Positions 44,814-54,447 of a DNA stretch of 64,000 bases are shown in pieces; within the stretch, counting starts at the first letter, position 1, and each line of letters begins with the position of its first letter. A model generated the notes under the pieces. It was not told the origin of the DNA. It did no database searches and saw only the letters and a list, made by a program, of their open reading frames with translations. The position numbers were made by a program, and so were the translations under genes. The stretch comes from Nostoc cf. commune SO-36 (GTDB lineage: Bacteria; Cyanobacteriota; Cyanobacteriia; Cyanobacteriales; Nostocaceae): NCBI RefSeq assembly GCF_023734775.1, contig NZ_AP025732.1, positions 4,462,501 through 4,526,500 of the forward strand. The letters are read 5' to 3'.

Positions 44814-47312
44814 ATGACTATAGTATCTAAAAGCACATTGTCTCAATCTTCCCAAGAGCGATCGCTCATTTTGTGGTTTGATGAAGTTGGTATTGCTGAT
44901 ATCCCCGTAGTTGGTGGTAAAAATGCTTCATTGGGCGAAATGATTCAACAGCTAACGCCCAAAGGTATTAACGTTCCTACAGGATTCGCCACTACTGCTT
45001 ACGCTTATCGTTATTTTATTCAATCAGCAGGTTTAGAAGCAAAGCTACGCAAACTCTTTGCTGACTTGGATGTTGAGGATGTCAAAAATTTACGAGAACG
45101 GGGGAAAAAAGCGCGATCGCTATTAATCCACACCCCTTTTCCTGTAGAATTGCGGGAGGCGATCGCTAAAGCTTACCAAAGTCTTTGTGAACAATACAAC
45201 GCAGAGACAGATGTTGCAGTCCGTTCTAGCGCCACCGCCGAAGACCTTCCAGATGCTAGTTTTGCTGGACAGCAAGAAACTTACCTCAACGTTGTCGGCG
45301 CTGAAGGAGTTTTAGCAGCTTGTCACAAGTGCTTTGCTTCCATATTTACCGATCGCGCCATTTCTTATCGTCACACCAAAGGATTTGATCACTTTAGCAT
45401 TGCTCTGGCTGTGGGTGTGCAAAAAATGGTGCGCTCTGACTTAGCAACCTCTGGGGTGATGTTCTCCATTGATACAGAAACCGGATTTAAGGATGCAGCA
45501 CTGATTACAGCTGCCTATGGTTTAGGCGAAAACGTTGTCCAAGGGTCTGTAAATCCTGATGAATATTATGTTTTTAAACCAACTTTAAAAGCTGGTTTCC
45601 GCCCAATTATTGACAAAAAATTGGGCAGTAAAGAACTAAAAATGATTTATGATGACGGCTCCAAATTTACGAAAAATGTCTCTGTTTCCCCCAGCGAAAG
45701 AGGTAAATTTGCCCTGAGTGATGAAGAGATTTTACAACTAGGAACTTGGGCATGTTTAATTGAAGATCATTATTCTCAAGTCCACGGCATTTTCACTCCA
45801 ATGGATATCGAGTGGGCAAAAGATGGCATTACTAACCAACTTTTTATTGTGCAAGCGCGTCCCGAAACCGTCCAGTCGCAGAAGACAGGAAATGTGCTGC
45901 GGAGTTATCGGTTGTTATTAGGGAATAGGGAATGGGGAATAGGGAATGGGGAAAATTCCCACTCTTCACTCGCCGATTCCCAATCACCCATTCCCCTAAT
46001 TACAGGAAGTGCAATTGGAGAAGCTATTAGCCAAGGGAAAGCCCGCTTAATTTTAGATGTTCAAAAACTCGAACAGTTTCAAGTTGGGGAAGTTTTAGTG
46101 ACAGAAAGAACCGATCCCGATTGGGAACCGATTATGAAACGCGCCAGTGCAATTGTTACTAATTCTGGGGGCAGAACATGCCATGCAGCAATCATTGCGC
46201 GAGAATTGGGTGTACCTGCGATCGTGGGATGTGGCAATGCTACAGAAATCTTAAAACCTGGTCAAGAGGTAACAATTTCTTGCGCTGAAGGAGAAGAAGG
46301 AAAAGTTTATGCAGGTTTATTACCTTTTGAAGTTGAAGAAGTTGCTTTAGAAAACTTACCGCGTACTCATACTCAAATTTTAATGAATGTGGGTAATCCC
46401 CAAGAAGCATTGAGTTTATCGGCAATTCCTAACGATGGTGTAGGTTTAGCACGGACAGAATTTATCATTGCTAACCAAATTCAAATTCATCCAATGGCAT
46501 TGATTCATTATGAATTATTAAAAGATGAATTTGCAAAAGCTAAAATTGCTGAAATCACCTCACTTTATGATGATAAACCCCAATATTTTGTAGATAAATT
46601 AGCTCAAGGCATTGGTAGAATTGCCGCAGCATTTTATCCTAAACCAGTAATTGTGCGAATGTCAGATTTCAAAAGTAATGAATATGCAAATTTGTTAGGT
46701 GGGCGACAGTTTGAACCTCATGAAGAAACCCAATGCTGGGTTGGCGAGGAGCAGCACGTTATTATGATGAAGGCTACAGAGAAGCTTTTGCCCTAGAATG
46801 TCATTCCCTGAAACGGGTGCGGGAAGATATGGGTTTAACGAATGTTATCCCGATGATTCCGTTTTGTCGTACTCCCGATGAAGGGCGGTTGGTTTTTAGC
46901 AGAGATGGCAAAAAATGGTTTAAAGCAAGGTGTTAACGGCTTACAGGTTTATGTGATGTGCGAGTTGCCCAGTAACGTTATTCTGGCTGAGGAATTTGCT
47001 GAGGTATTTGATGGCTTCTCGATTGGTTCTAATGATTTAACTCAACTTACATTAGGGATAGACAGGGATTCGGCGTTGGTAGCGCGATTGTTTGATGAAC
47101 GCAGTCCAGCTGTGAAACGAATGGTAAAAATGGCCATAGAAGCGGCGAAAAAATGCGATCGCAAAATCGGCATTTGTGGACAAGCACCCAGCGACTATCC
47201 AGAATTTGCCCAGTTTTTGGTTGAATTAGGAATTGACTCGATTAGTCTGAATCCAGATTCGGTTTTAAAGACAATGCTAGAAGTGGCAAAAGTTGAGGGT
47301 AGTAATTCGTAA
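44814..47312 (+). pseudogene. ppsA: Phosphoenolpyruvate synthase, interrupted by two one-base frameshifts
   Basis: PpsA converts pyruvate and ATP to phosphoenolpyruvate for gluconeogenesis. The N-terminal nucleotide-binding part is intact (VGGKNASLGEMIQQLTPKG, AVRSSATAEDLPDASFAGQQ), as is the phospho-histidine domain (GGRTCHAAIIARELGVPAI). At about 46727 one base is missing in an A run (family: [12 protein letters not shown]), and at about 46900 one T is added (family: [12 protein letters not shown]), after which the frame is restored to IGICGQAP and the end. Net frame is conserved, but about 55 residues of the PEP-binding domain are scrambled. A low-complexity insertion of about 27 codons lies in frame near residue 367-395. 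Both shifts are in homopolymers, so sequencing error is possible. Confidence 0.85.
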
Positions 47313-47346
47313 TTAGTAATGACGCTCGTTCCGACGCTCGATATTT

Positions 47347-47742
47347 TCAAGTTTCTAACCAGTTATCTAATTTTAAGTTAGGAATATTTTCAAAATCTTC
47401 GATATTATTAGTAACAAGAATATCGTCACGAGAACGAGCCACAGCAGCAATTAAAGCATCAAATTCTCCAGTTGGTTTCCCAATTATTCGGAGTTCATTT
47501 TGAATCTTGCCAAATTCAATAGCTGCTTCTATTTCAAATTCTTCCACTGGTAGTAGTTGTAGAAACTGTGCTAATATCTCTAGATTCTCGGCTACTTGTC
47601 GAGAACAATAAACACCTTTGTATAGCTCTGAAACTACAATAATGGACAGATAGCATTGGCTGAAAAATGGATTAAATTTAGTAACAGCTTGGCGATTTTC
47701 ATTTAGCAGTGCAATGCAAATGTTGGTATCTAATAGATACAT
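47347..47742 (-). CDS. VapC-type PIN-domain toxin
   Basis: A 131-residue PIN nuclease: MYLLDTNICIALLNENRQAV (first Asp), LSIIVVSELYKGVYCS (Glu), GKPTGEFDALIAAVARSRDD (Asp) and ILVTNNIEDFENIPNLKLDN (last acidic residues). VapC toxins cleave RNA, usually initiator tRNA or rRNA, and are held in check by a cognate antitoxin encoded just upstream. Here the start ATG overlaps the stop of the upstream gene (TAATG). All acidic catalytic residues appear intact. Confidence 0.9.
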   Translation of the reverse strand: MYLLDTNICIALLNENRQAVTKFNPFFSQCYLSIIVVSELYKGVYCSRQVAENLEILAQFLQLLPVEEFEIEAAIEFGKIQNELRIIGKPTGEFDALIAAVARSRDDILVTNNIEDFENIPNLKLDNWLET

Positions 47743-48031
47743 TAGCCGTTATCCTGATTATCAAGTGAGTCTATAATTCTGCCTTGATAAGTATGACGCT
47801 GTTGGTCAATTTCTATAAATATTTCTTTTAATTCTGGTTGGTTTTTCCAAGCGCCAAATAATTGATTGAGTCTAGCTAGTTTTCTCTGAGTCTGTTAATA
47901 GTAATTGTGGTTCTGCAATTGTATCGGCAATAAATTTTACGTCTATAATGATTTCTGTCCCATCTGGAATATTATTCAGTTGTTCTGAAACTTCAATGTT
48001 TTGACCACGTTTTATACCTCTAACTTTCATG
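47742..48031 (-). pseudogene. VapB-type antitoxin gene, frameshifted
   Basis: It begins MKVRGIKRGQNIEVSEQLNN with a strong AGGAGGT ribosome site, then IPDGTEIIIDVKF, an AbrB-like or small DNA-binding start. One extra A in a run of four (about 47888) leads to a stop after SEKTS. In the shifted frame the protein resumes KLARLNQLFGAWKNQPELKE, IFIEIDQQRHTYQGRIIDSL and ends in TAA overlapping the vapC ATG. So the toxin-binding tail is out of frame. Confidence 0.75.
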
Positions 48032-48126
48032 TTTAATTACCTCCTGTAATTATTACTTGATGGTGATAGTTAACCGTTATTAATTAATAATTATCAAAAT
48101 AAACTCATTTGTCCCCCTTCATTTAA

Positions 48127-48387
48127 GGGTATCTCACTAGCAACTCAGAAGTAACAGACCTAGAACAGGCCATTGGTCAGTACTTTACCTACTTTGCTGT
48201 AATGTCCCGCAATTATCGAGATAGGGTTTTGTATATCGCTGTTCATGAGGATGTTTTTACTGATATTTTTGAGGAAGAGCCGCTTGGTAAACTTATATTG
48301 GAAGACTACAAAATTCCTCTGATCGTTTTTAATCCAAAGCGAGAGGTTATAGTCCGATGGATACTCTGGAGCAATACAGGCAGCTAA
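48127..48387 (+). pseudogene. xisH: XisH-like protein, 5'-truncated
   Basis: The C-terminal half of the fdxN element excision controlling factor XisH is recognisable: DLEQAIGQYFTYFAVMSRNY, RDRVLYIAVHEDVFTDIF and LIVFNPKREVIVRWI. The normal N-terminal ~65 residues, including the PD-(D/E)XK-like part, are missing; upstream of GYLTSNSEV lies a stop and unrelated DNA. Its 3' end overlaps the start of xisI by 31 bases, the usual arrangement. Confidence 0.75.
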
Positions 48388-48716
48388 TTTGCAGCATTCT
48401 TACTGAACACACAAAAATTCCTTACTCTTACGGTGATATTCAGCATGAAACTATTTTTGATAAAGAACAGGATCGATATTTGGTGATGATTCTTGGTCGA
48501 GAACCAGTCCCAGAACTCTCTCCAACTGCAACGCGGCGCGTTCACGGCTGTCTGATTCACGTTGATATTATTGATGGCAAAATTTGGATTCAGCGTGATG
48601 GCACTGAAGAGGGGTTAGCAACGGAACTGGTTAGGGCTAGTGTGCCGAAGGATCGGATTGTATTGGGATTTCGGTCTGAAGAACTGCGGGAAAATTCCGA
48701 ATTTGCGATTGTATAG
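48357..48716 (+). CDS. xisI: XisI-like fdxN excision controlling factor
   Basis: A full-length 119-residue XisI: MDTLEQYRQLICSILTEHTK, DIQHETIFDKEQDRYLVMIL, GCLIHVDIIDGKIWIQRDGT and ELVRASVPKDRIVLGFRSEE. XisH/XisI were described as accessory factors for fdxN element excision during heterocyst development, but most Nostoc copies lie far from that element and their role is unclear. Here the partner xisH is broken. No fdxN element was seen. Confidence 0.88.
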   Translation: MDTLEQYRQLICSILTEHTKIPYSYGDIQHETIFDKEQDRYLVMILGREPVPELSPTATRRVHGCLIHVDIIDGKIWIQRDGTEEGLATELVRASVPKDRIVLGFRSEELRENSEFAIV

Positions 48717-48863
48717 CCAACGGTAGTTAAACTTCTGAATAATTGCCCATAGCATAGCGATCGCCATTTTTTGTTTGTCTAATTGGCTACAAAACTTTTG
48801 ACTGCTCAACCATAAGTATCTTACTATTTTGCAGAATGGCAATTTAGCTTAGTCAAAAGCAAG

Positions 48864-49406
48864 ATGACAAATCTTTGGGAAACCGAACGCTTGATCATTC
48901 GCAGTTGGATACCCGAACGCGATGCCGAACAAGCGTTTGTAATTTATAATGACCCCGAAGTTACGCACTTTCTTGGTAAAGCTTCTCTGGTTACAAGTGT
49001 TGAGTCACAGCGTCAGCGTTTGATTGACAACATCGAGCAATCGCACCGACGCAACAATGGTACTGGATATTGGGCAATTGTCGAAAAGCAAACTACAACA
49101 ATTGTAGGAACTATCATTCTCAAACAATTGCCCGACAAAGATGGTTTACCCACTCAAGATTATGAGGTAGGCTGGCACTTGAGGCGAGCTTCTTGGGGTA
49201 AAGGGTATGCAACAGAAGCAGGGCGAGTTATGCTCAATTAAGGATTTAGTGTCCTGAACTTGCCAGTGATTTATGCCGTAGTGAAGCCCGAAAATCATGC
49301 TTCAATCCGTGTAACAGAACGATTGGGCATGAAACCAATAGGGCGAACAAACAAGTATTACAATATTGAACTACTCCTGTTTCAACTAGATGCACCTGAA
49401 GAGTGA
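48864..49406 (+). pseudogene. GNAT acetyltransferase (RimJ type) with an internal stop
   Basis: The protein starts MTNLWETERLIIRSWIPERD and has AEQAFVIYNDPEVTHFLG, GYWAIVEKQTTTIVGTIILK and GWHLRRASWGKGYATEAGRV, the acetyl-CoA-binding core. A TAA at 49239-49241 follows RVMLN, after which the same frame continues GFSVLNLPVIYAVVKPENHA, SIRVTERLGMKPIGRTN to a natural stop at 49406. The TAA most simply arose from a Tyr codon. It removes the last ~55 residues including part of the CoA site. Confidence 0.82.
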
Positions 49407-49463
49407 AGGGAAAACAGGGGAGCAGTTCTTAAGCAGAGGGTAGGGGGGCAAGGGAGTGGAGTT

Positions 49464-49703
49464 CAAAAACTCATCGGCGAGTATTAAACACTCATTCACG
49501 AGTATCAAAGACTCATTCACGAGTATCAAAGACTCATCGGCGAGTATTAAACACTCATTCACGAGTATCAAAGACTCATTCACGAGTATCAAAGACTCAT
49601 TCACGAGTATCAAAGACTCGTCGGCGAGTATCAAAGACTCATCGGCGAGTATCAAAGACTCATCGGCGAGTATCAAAGACTCATTCACGAGTATCAAAGA
49701 CTC
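49464..49703. repeat. 21-bp minisatellite, about 11 copies
   Basis: The unit is GAGTATCAAAGACTC plus a 6-base spacer that alternates between ATTCAC and ATCGGC types. The unit itself is partly palindromic (GAGT..ACTC). Because 21 is a multiple of 3, both strands stay open, but this is not evidence of a protein. The same unit in reverse occurs at 58491-58560. Confidence 0.92.
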
Positions 49704-49756
49704 ATCCCCTATTCTCAATGCCCAATGAATGCCCAATGCCCAATGAAAAATGACAA

Positions 49757-51312
49757 ATGACTAAAAAGTGGTTCCGAATTGGGATGGTGAGTGTATTTCT
49801 TCTCTCACTTGCCTTGAGGTTTTGGGGATTGGAGCGATTCAATACTCTGGTATTTGATGAAGTTTACTTTGCCAAATTTGGTAATAATTATCTCACGCAT
49901 ACGCCATTTTTTAATGCTCATCCGCCGCTCAGTCAATATATGATCGGCATCGGCATTTGGATTGGCAGCCACATTCCTTTTTGGCACGATACGGTAAATG
50001 GATTAACAGGATCATTGCGATCGCCTTGGACTTATCGGTGGTTCAATGCCCTTACTGGCTCATTTATTCCTTTAGTTGTGGCTGCGATCGCTTATCAATT
50101 AAGTTATCGGTGTAGCTTTGCTCTGCTTGCAGGTTTGTTTACAGCTTGTGATGGCATTTTTCTAGTTGAGTCTCGCTATGCTTTAAGTAATATTTATATC
50201 GTCATCTTTGGTTTATTAGGTCACTGGTTTTTATTATTGGCATTAGATAACCAAAATCGACGGCGTTCTTTTTGGTTAGTTTTTGCTGGCATTGCTTTTG
50301 GTGCGTCAGTCGGTACTAAATGGAACGGTTTATGGTTCCTCTCAGGTGCTTATCTCATTTGGATAACAGCTTGGGTAATCTATTTTATATATTATTTTCT
50401 TAACTCCAAACTCTTTTTTGCATCTTCTTCATTGAAAGAGGCAGGAGGCAGCGAGAGTAGAGGAGCAGGGGAAGCAGGGGAAGCAGGGAGGCAGGGGAGG
50501 CAGAGGTTAGTACTTATTCCCCCTCATCCCCCTCATCTCAGACACCACTACAAAACCTAACTCAGCTAAATATTTTTCAGATGCTGTTTTATCTAGGAAT
50601 TATCCCAGCTTTCATTTACAGCATCATCTGGATTCCTCACCTTCAACTAGATAAAACTTATGGATTTATTGCAGTACATCAGCAAATTTTGAAGTTCCAT
50701 TTACAGCTAGGTGGCAATAGTCCTAACGTGCATCCTTATTGTGCTGCCTGGTACAAATGGCCGTTGATGACTCGACCAATGGCATATTATTATCAAACGG
50801 CTAAAAGTATCACCGATCCTTTACCTGTGATGGGCCCGCCTTTACCTGCCGGTGCTGGACAAGTTATTTATGATGTCCATGCAATGGGCAATCCATTTTT
50901 GTGGTGGTTTGGTGTTGCTGCCATGTTGTTTTTAATAGGAATTCTGGTGTCACAACCCGTAATTCTTTGGGTGAAAGAAAAGCATTTTTCAATACCTGCA
51001 ACTCTTAGCGTTGATACTTGGATTGCCTTGTATTTAGTTATAAATTATGCTGCTAACTTATTACCTTGGGTAAAAGTGACAAGGTGCGTTTTTATATACC
51101 ACTATATGTGTGCAGTGGTGTTTGTATTTTTAGCGATCGCTTGGTTTGTTGATCAGTGTCTTCGCAGTTATTATCAACAACTCCGGGCGCTAGGTGTCAC
51201 CATTACTTTTATCATTTTGGCTGCTTTTATTTTCTGGATGCCCATCTATTTGGGTTTACCCCTCTCACCTCACGATTATAAGCTGCGAATGTGGTTCAAC
51301 TCTTGGATTTGA
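49757..51312 (+). pseudogene. PMT-family (GT39) protein mannosyltransferase-like, interrupted
   Basis: The N-terminal part has LRFWGLERFNTLVFDEVYFA (the Asp-Glu motif of dolichyl-phosphate-mannose protein mannosyltransferases), FFNAHPPLSQYMIGIG and many membrane helices. After about residue 215 a purine-rich low-complexity stretch (50440-50500) intrudes and the frame is lost. The C-terminal PMT_4TMC part follows from 50545 (QNLTQLNIFQMLFYLGIIPA, GNSPNVHPYCAAWYKWPLMT, INYAANLLPWVKVT). The whole is normally about 500 residues. It would act in the membrane adding mannose from a lipid donor. Confidence 0.8.
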
Positions 51313-51334
51313 TTATAGAAGGATTCAGTAGTTA

Positions 51335-51434
51335 CAGCACTTCCGGCAGCTATGAGGTACATCCTCAAAGCTAAAAGCTATGTTAGGAGAGAGGCAATAA
51401 GAAAAACTGTATTGCATAATAGCGGGAAGCGCTG
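51335..51434. mobile_element. 100-bp MITE, complete (copy 4)
   Basis: CAGCACTTCCGGCAGCTATG at the left and GCGGGAAGCGCTG at the right, with TA on both sides. The interior contains CCTCAAAGCTAAAAGCTATG. It is the same length as the copies at 4345 and 35780. Confidence 0.9.
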
Positions 51435-51472
51435 TATCTGGTGAAATTAAATATGTGTTATCCATAACCCTT

Positions 51473-51501
51473 GTAGAGACGTAGCAGTGCTACGTCTCTA
51501 C
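51473..51501. repeat. Perfect hairpin repeat
   Basis: GTAGAGACGTAGC and its complement GCTACGTCTCTAC around AGT. A partial copy is at 43154-43177. It is a common intergenic palindrome in Nostoc. Confidence 0.8.
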
Positions 51502-51735
51502 ATTCTCATATCTCTAGTGGATGAAAGCAAGCGTCCGCAAGTGATAACCTACCCACTAAACAAAGAACCACAGCGATATGCTTGGGTAAAGTCTTATATC
51601 AAAAATTCAAATAATAAAATCTGAATCAAAAAATAAAATTACATCATAAAAGCAAAAGCTCACTAAGTAAAATTTAATATAACGCAAGTGTTACTCTAAC
51701 ATTACACTACAAATGAATTCATCTGGTTGCATTGC

Positions 51736-51990
51736 ATGGATTTTATAACAGTTTTAGGATTAGCAGCCGCCACAATAACCACAATTTCTTTTCTGCCACA
51801 GATGTTTAAAACTTGGCAAACAAAATCAGCAAAAGATGTTTCTTTCGTGACGCTAGTTACATTCATAACTGGTGTTTTTTTGTGGTTAATTTATGGAATT
51901 TATTTACAATCGTTACCGATTATTTTTGCTAACGCCGTGACATTGGTTTTTAACTTAATTATTCTATGGCTTAAAATTAAATATAGATAA
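51736..51990 (+). CDS. SemiSWEET-type sugar transporter
   Basis: An 84-residue PQ-loop membrane protein with three helices: MDFITVLGLAAATITTISFL, PQMFKTWQTKSAKDVSFVTL and VTFITGVFLWLIYGIYLQSL, IIFANAVTLVFNLIILW. The PQ pair and the LWLIYGI motif fit bacterial SemiSWEETs, which work as dimers and pass sugars. ATG 51736 is chosen; the frame can also start at TTG 51727. Monocistronic. Confidence 0.88.
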   Translation: MDFITVLGLAAATITTISFLPQMFKTWQTKSAKDVSFVTLVTFITGVFLWLIYGIYLQSLPIIFANAVTLVFNLIILWLKIKYR

Positions 51991-52015
51991 ATAAACTTGC
52001 CTCTAACAAACACCT

Positions 52016-53672
52016 GTGACATCATCTGTATTTGACTCTGAACGCCTTTTGTTCACCCCCGCCACCCCAGACACCAACGCTATCCCCATAATCTTTGCTT
52101 TTCCCAATGAGTACAGCGTAGGTATCACTAGCCTCGGCTATCAGGTAGTTTGGGCAACCTTAGCAATGCGTAATGATGTGCAGGTGAGTCGCCTGTTTAC
52201 AGATACTCACGAACAACTCCCCAGAACACCGGAAATTGTGGGATTTTCTATTTCGTGGGAACTGGATTATGTGAATATTCTAAATTTGCTGGAATCTTTA
52301 GAAATTCCCATTTTGGCAACCTCTCGTAATGATTCTCAGCCGATAGTTTTTGGTGGTGGCCCCGTTCTCACTGCTAACCCCGAACCTTTTGCAGATTTTT
52401 TTGATGTAATTTTACTGGGAGATGGTGAAAATCTCCTGGGAAATTTTATTGAGGCGTACAAAGAAGTTAGAAATGCCTCAAGACAAACTCAACTAAAAAG
52501 ACTTGCACAAATCCCAGGAATTTATGTACCCAGTTTGTATGCAGTCGAATATCACGCAATAGATGGTGCAGTAAAGTCAATTAATCCAATTTCTCCCGAA
52601 ATTCCGGCAGTGGTGCAAAAGCAGACTTATCGAGGAAATATGCTATCCGCATCGACTGTAGTTACCGAAAAAGCCGCATGGGAAAATATTTACATGGTGG
52701 AAGTGGTGAGAAGTTGCCCAGAAATGTGCCGCTTTTGTTTGGCGAGTTATCTCACACTGCCTTTTAGAACAGCCAGTCTTGAAAGTTCATTAATTCCAGC
52801 CATTGAAAGAGGTTTAGAAGTCACAAATCGGCTAGGATTATTAGGGGCTTCAGTTACTCAACATCCAGAAATTTGAGGCTTTGCTAAATTATATTAGTCA
52901 GCCAAAGTATGATGATGTCCGCCTCAGTATTGCCTCAGTACGAACTAATACCGTAACAGTGCAGTTAGCAGAAACTTTGACAAAACGAGACACGCGATCG
53001 CTTACTATTGCAGTAGAAAGTGGTTCTGAGAAAATCCGCCAAATCGTCAACAAAAAGCTGTATAACGACGAAATTATCCAAGCGGCGATAAATGCCAAAG
53101 CTGGCGGATTAAAAAGCTTGAAACTCTACGGAATGGCGGGAATTCCTGGTGAAGAAACAGAGGATTTAGAGCAAACTGTGGCGATGATGCGTAATATCAA
53201 AAAAGCTGCGCCGGGATTGCGCTTAACATACGGATGCAGCACCTTTGTACCCAAAGCACACACACCATTTCAATGGTTTGGAGTGAATCGCCAAGCAGAA
53301 AAGCGGTTGCAGTTTTTGCAAAAACAGCTAAAACCACAAGGGATAGAGTTTCGCCCAGAAAGTTATAATTGGTCGATTATACAAGCTTTGTTGTCGAGAG
53401 GCGATCGCAGACTGTCCCAACTCCTGCAACTTACTCGTGACTTTGGCGACTCCTTGGGTAGCTACAAACGTGCTTTCAAAGAACTCAAAGGACAAATCCC
53501 CGATTTAGATTTCTACGTCCACGCCGAATGGTCAACAGAACAAGTATTACCTTGGAACCACTTGCAAGGGCCTCTGCCACAGTCTACACTACTAAAGCAT
53601 TTGGCTGAAGCTCAGAGTTATATCAACCCAACTCCAAAGGAATTACAGCCAGTACTGGGAGGGACTCAGTAA
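52016..53672 (+). pseudogene. B12-binding radical SAM protein, split by one-base insertion
   Basis: The N-terminal part is a cobalamin-binding-like domain (PIIFAFPNEYSVGITSLGYQ, PEIVGFSISWELDYVNILNL, IVFGGGPVLTANPEPFADFF), then the radical SAM cluster motif CPEMCRFC. At 52870 an extra A turns HPEFEALL into HPEI-stop. The second frame continues FEALLNYISQPKYDDVRLSI, LTIAVESGSEKIRQIVNKKL and GMAGIPGEETEDL to 53672. The intact protein would be about 550 residues. The reaction is unknown; Fe-S and SAM chemistry is inferred from the motif. Confidence 0.87.
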
Positions 53673-53789
53673 TAGAGGAGTGGGGACAGAGGAGTAGGCA
53701 AGGACAAGGAAGAAATAAATAATCAATGCCCAATGCCCAATGCCCTATGCCCCATACCCAATACCATTGAATTCATAGCTGAAAACTTA

Positions 53790-53978
53790 ATGCAAAACAC
53801 AGCCGAGTATTACTGCGCCTATTGCGGCGAACCGAACTTAACTTTTATTGACTTGAGTGCTGGAGGACAGCAATCCTACGTTGAAGATTGTCAAGTTTGC
53901 TGTAACCCAAATATTTTGTATGTGCGGGTTGATGAAGATACCCTAGATATCGAGATTGATACAGAATCCGAAAGTTGA
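53790..53978 (+). CDS. CPXCG motif-containing cysteine-rich protein
   Basis: A 62-residue protein with two zinc-binding pairs, CAYC and CQVC (EYYCAYCGEPNLTFIDLSAG, VEDCQVCCNPNILYV), and an acidic tail. It matches the small CPXCG family found in many bacteria; function unknown. ATG 53790 (MQNTAEYYC) is chosen because upstream codons derive from text-like Nostoc repeats (CCCAATGCCC units at 53720-53765). Confidence 0.85.
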   Translation: MQNTAEYYCAYCGEPNLTFIDLSAGGQQSYVEDCQVCCNPNILYVRVDEDTLDIEIDTESES

Positions 53979-53997
53979 ATTTTAGGTTTTTCTTTCC

Positions 53998-54447
53998 ATG
54001 CTGCACTTTAAACATTCCTCAGTAATTAATGCGTCGCCAGAAGTAGTTTGGAAATTTCACGAAAGGGCAGATATTTTGCAACTGCTGAATCCACCTTGGC
54101 AGCCAGTTCAAGTGGTTCGTCGTGAGGGGGGGCTGAACGTGGGCGCTATCACAGAATTTCGCCTGTTTCTCGGCCCATTACCCTTAACTTGGTTAGCGCG
54201 TCATACTGAATGTGAAAAATATCGTCTGTTTACCGATGAACAGATATCTGGCCCCTTTGAATCTTGGATACATCGACATGAATTTGAACCGGAAGCTGGC
54301 AAAACTAGGCTGACTGATGCCATCTCTTTCTCTATGCCTGGCGGAGGAACAGTTGAATTTGTCAGTGGTTGGTTAGTGCAAGTGCAACTAGAAGCTATGT
54401 TTCGCTATCGCCACTATGTAACGAAACGAGAATGTGAATCACAATAG
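53998..54447 (+). CDS. SRPBCC (START-like) family protein
   Basis: A 149-residue polyketide-cyclase/dehydrase-like protein: HFKHSSVINASPEVVWKFHE at the start, LLNPPWQPVQVVRREGGLNV, GPLPLTWLARHTECEKY and HRHEFEPEAGKTRLTDAISF. The fold binds hydrophobic ligands. Similar proteins are sometimes annotated as cell division inhibitors next to epimerases, and a possible epimerase remnant follows. It starts 19 bases after the CPXCG gene on the same strand. Confidence 0.85.
   Translation: MLHFKHSSVINASPEVVWKFHERADILQLLNPPWQPVQVVRREGGLNVGAITEFRLFLGPLPLTWLARHTECEKYRLFTDEQISGPFESWIHRHEFEPEAGKTRLTDAISFSMPGGGTVEFVSGWLVQVQLEAMFRYRHYVTKRECESQ

Larger units (their letters stand above)
51313..51735. other. Gap with MITE and hairpin repeat
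   Basis: It holds the MITE at 51335-51434 and a palindrome at 51473-51501. The remainder up to the SemiSWEET start is AT-rich with no gene. Confidence 0.6.

Noticed and set aside
48060..48760. fdxN-type programmed excision element next to xisHI
   Set aside because: No recombinase xisF, no nif/fdxN genes and no long direct repeats were seen. xisHI copies are widespread in Nostoc without such elements.
49464..49703. CRISPR-like array
   Set aside because: The period is 21 bp and the 'spacers' are only six bases and of two recurring types, not unique. There are no cas genes nearby.
49386..49736. Long repetitive open frames on both strands (90 and 116 codons)
   Set aside because: They exist because the 21-bp unit has no stops and a length divisible by three. 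They have no ribosome site and no non-repeat domain.
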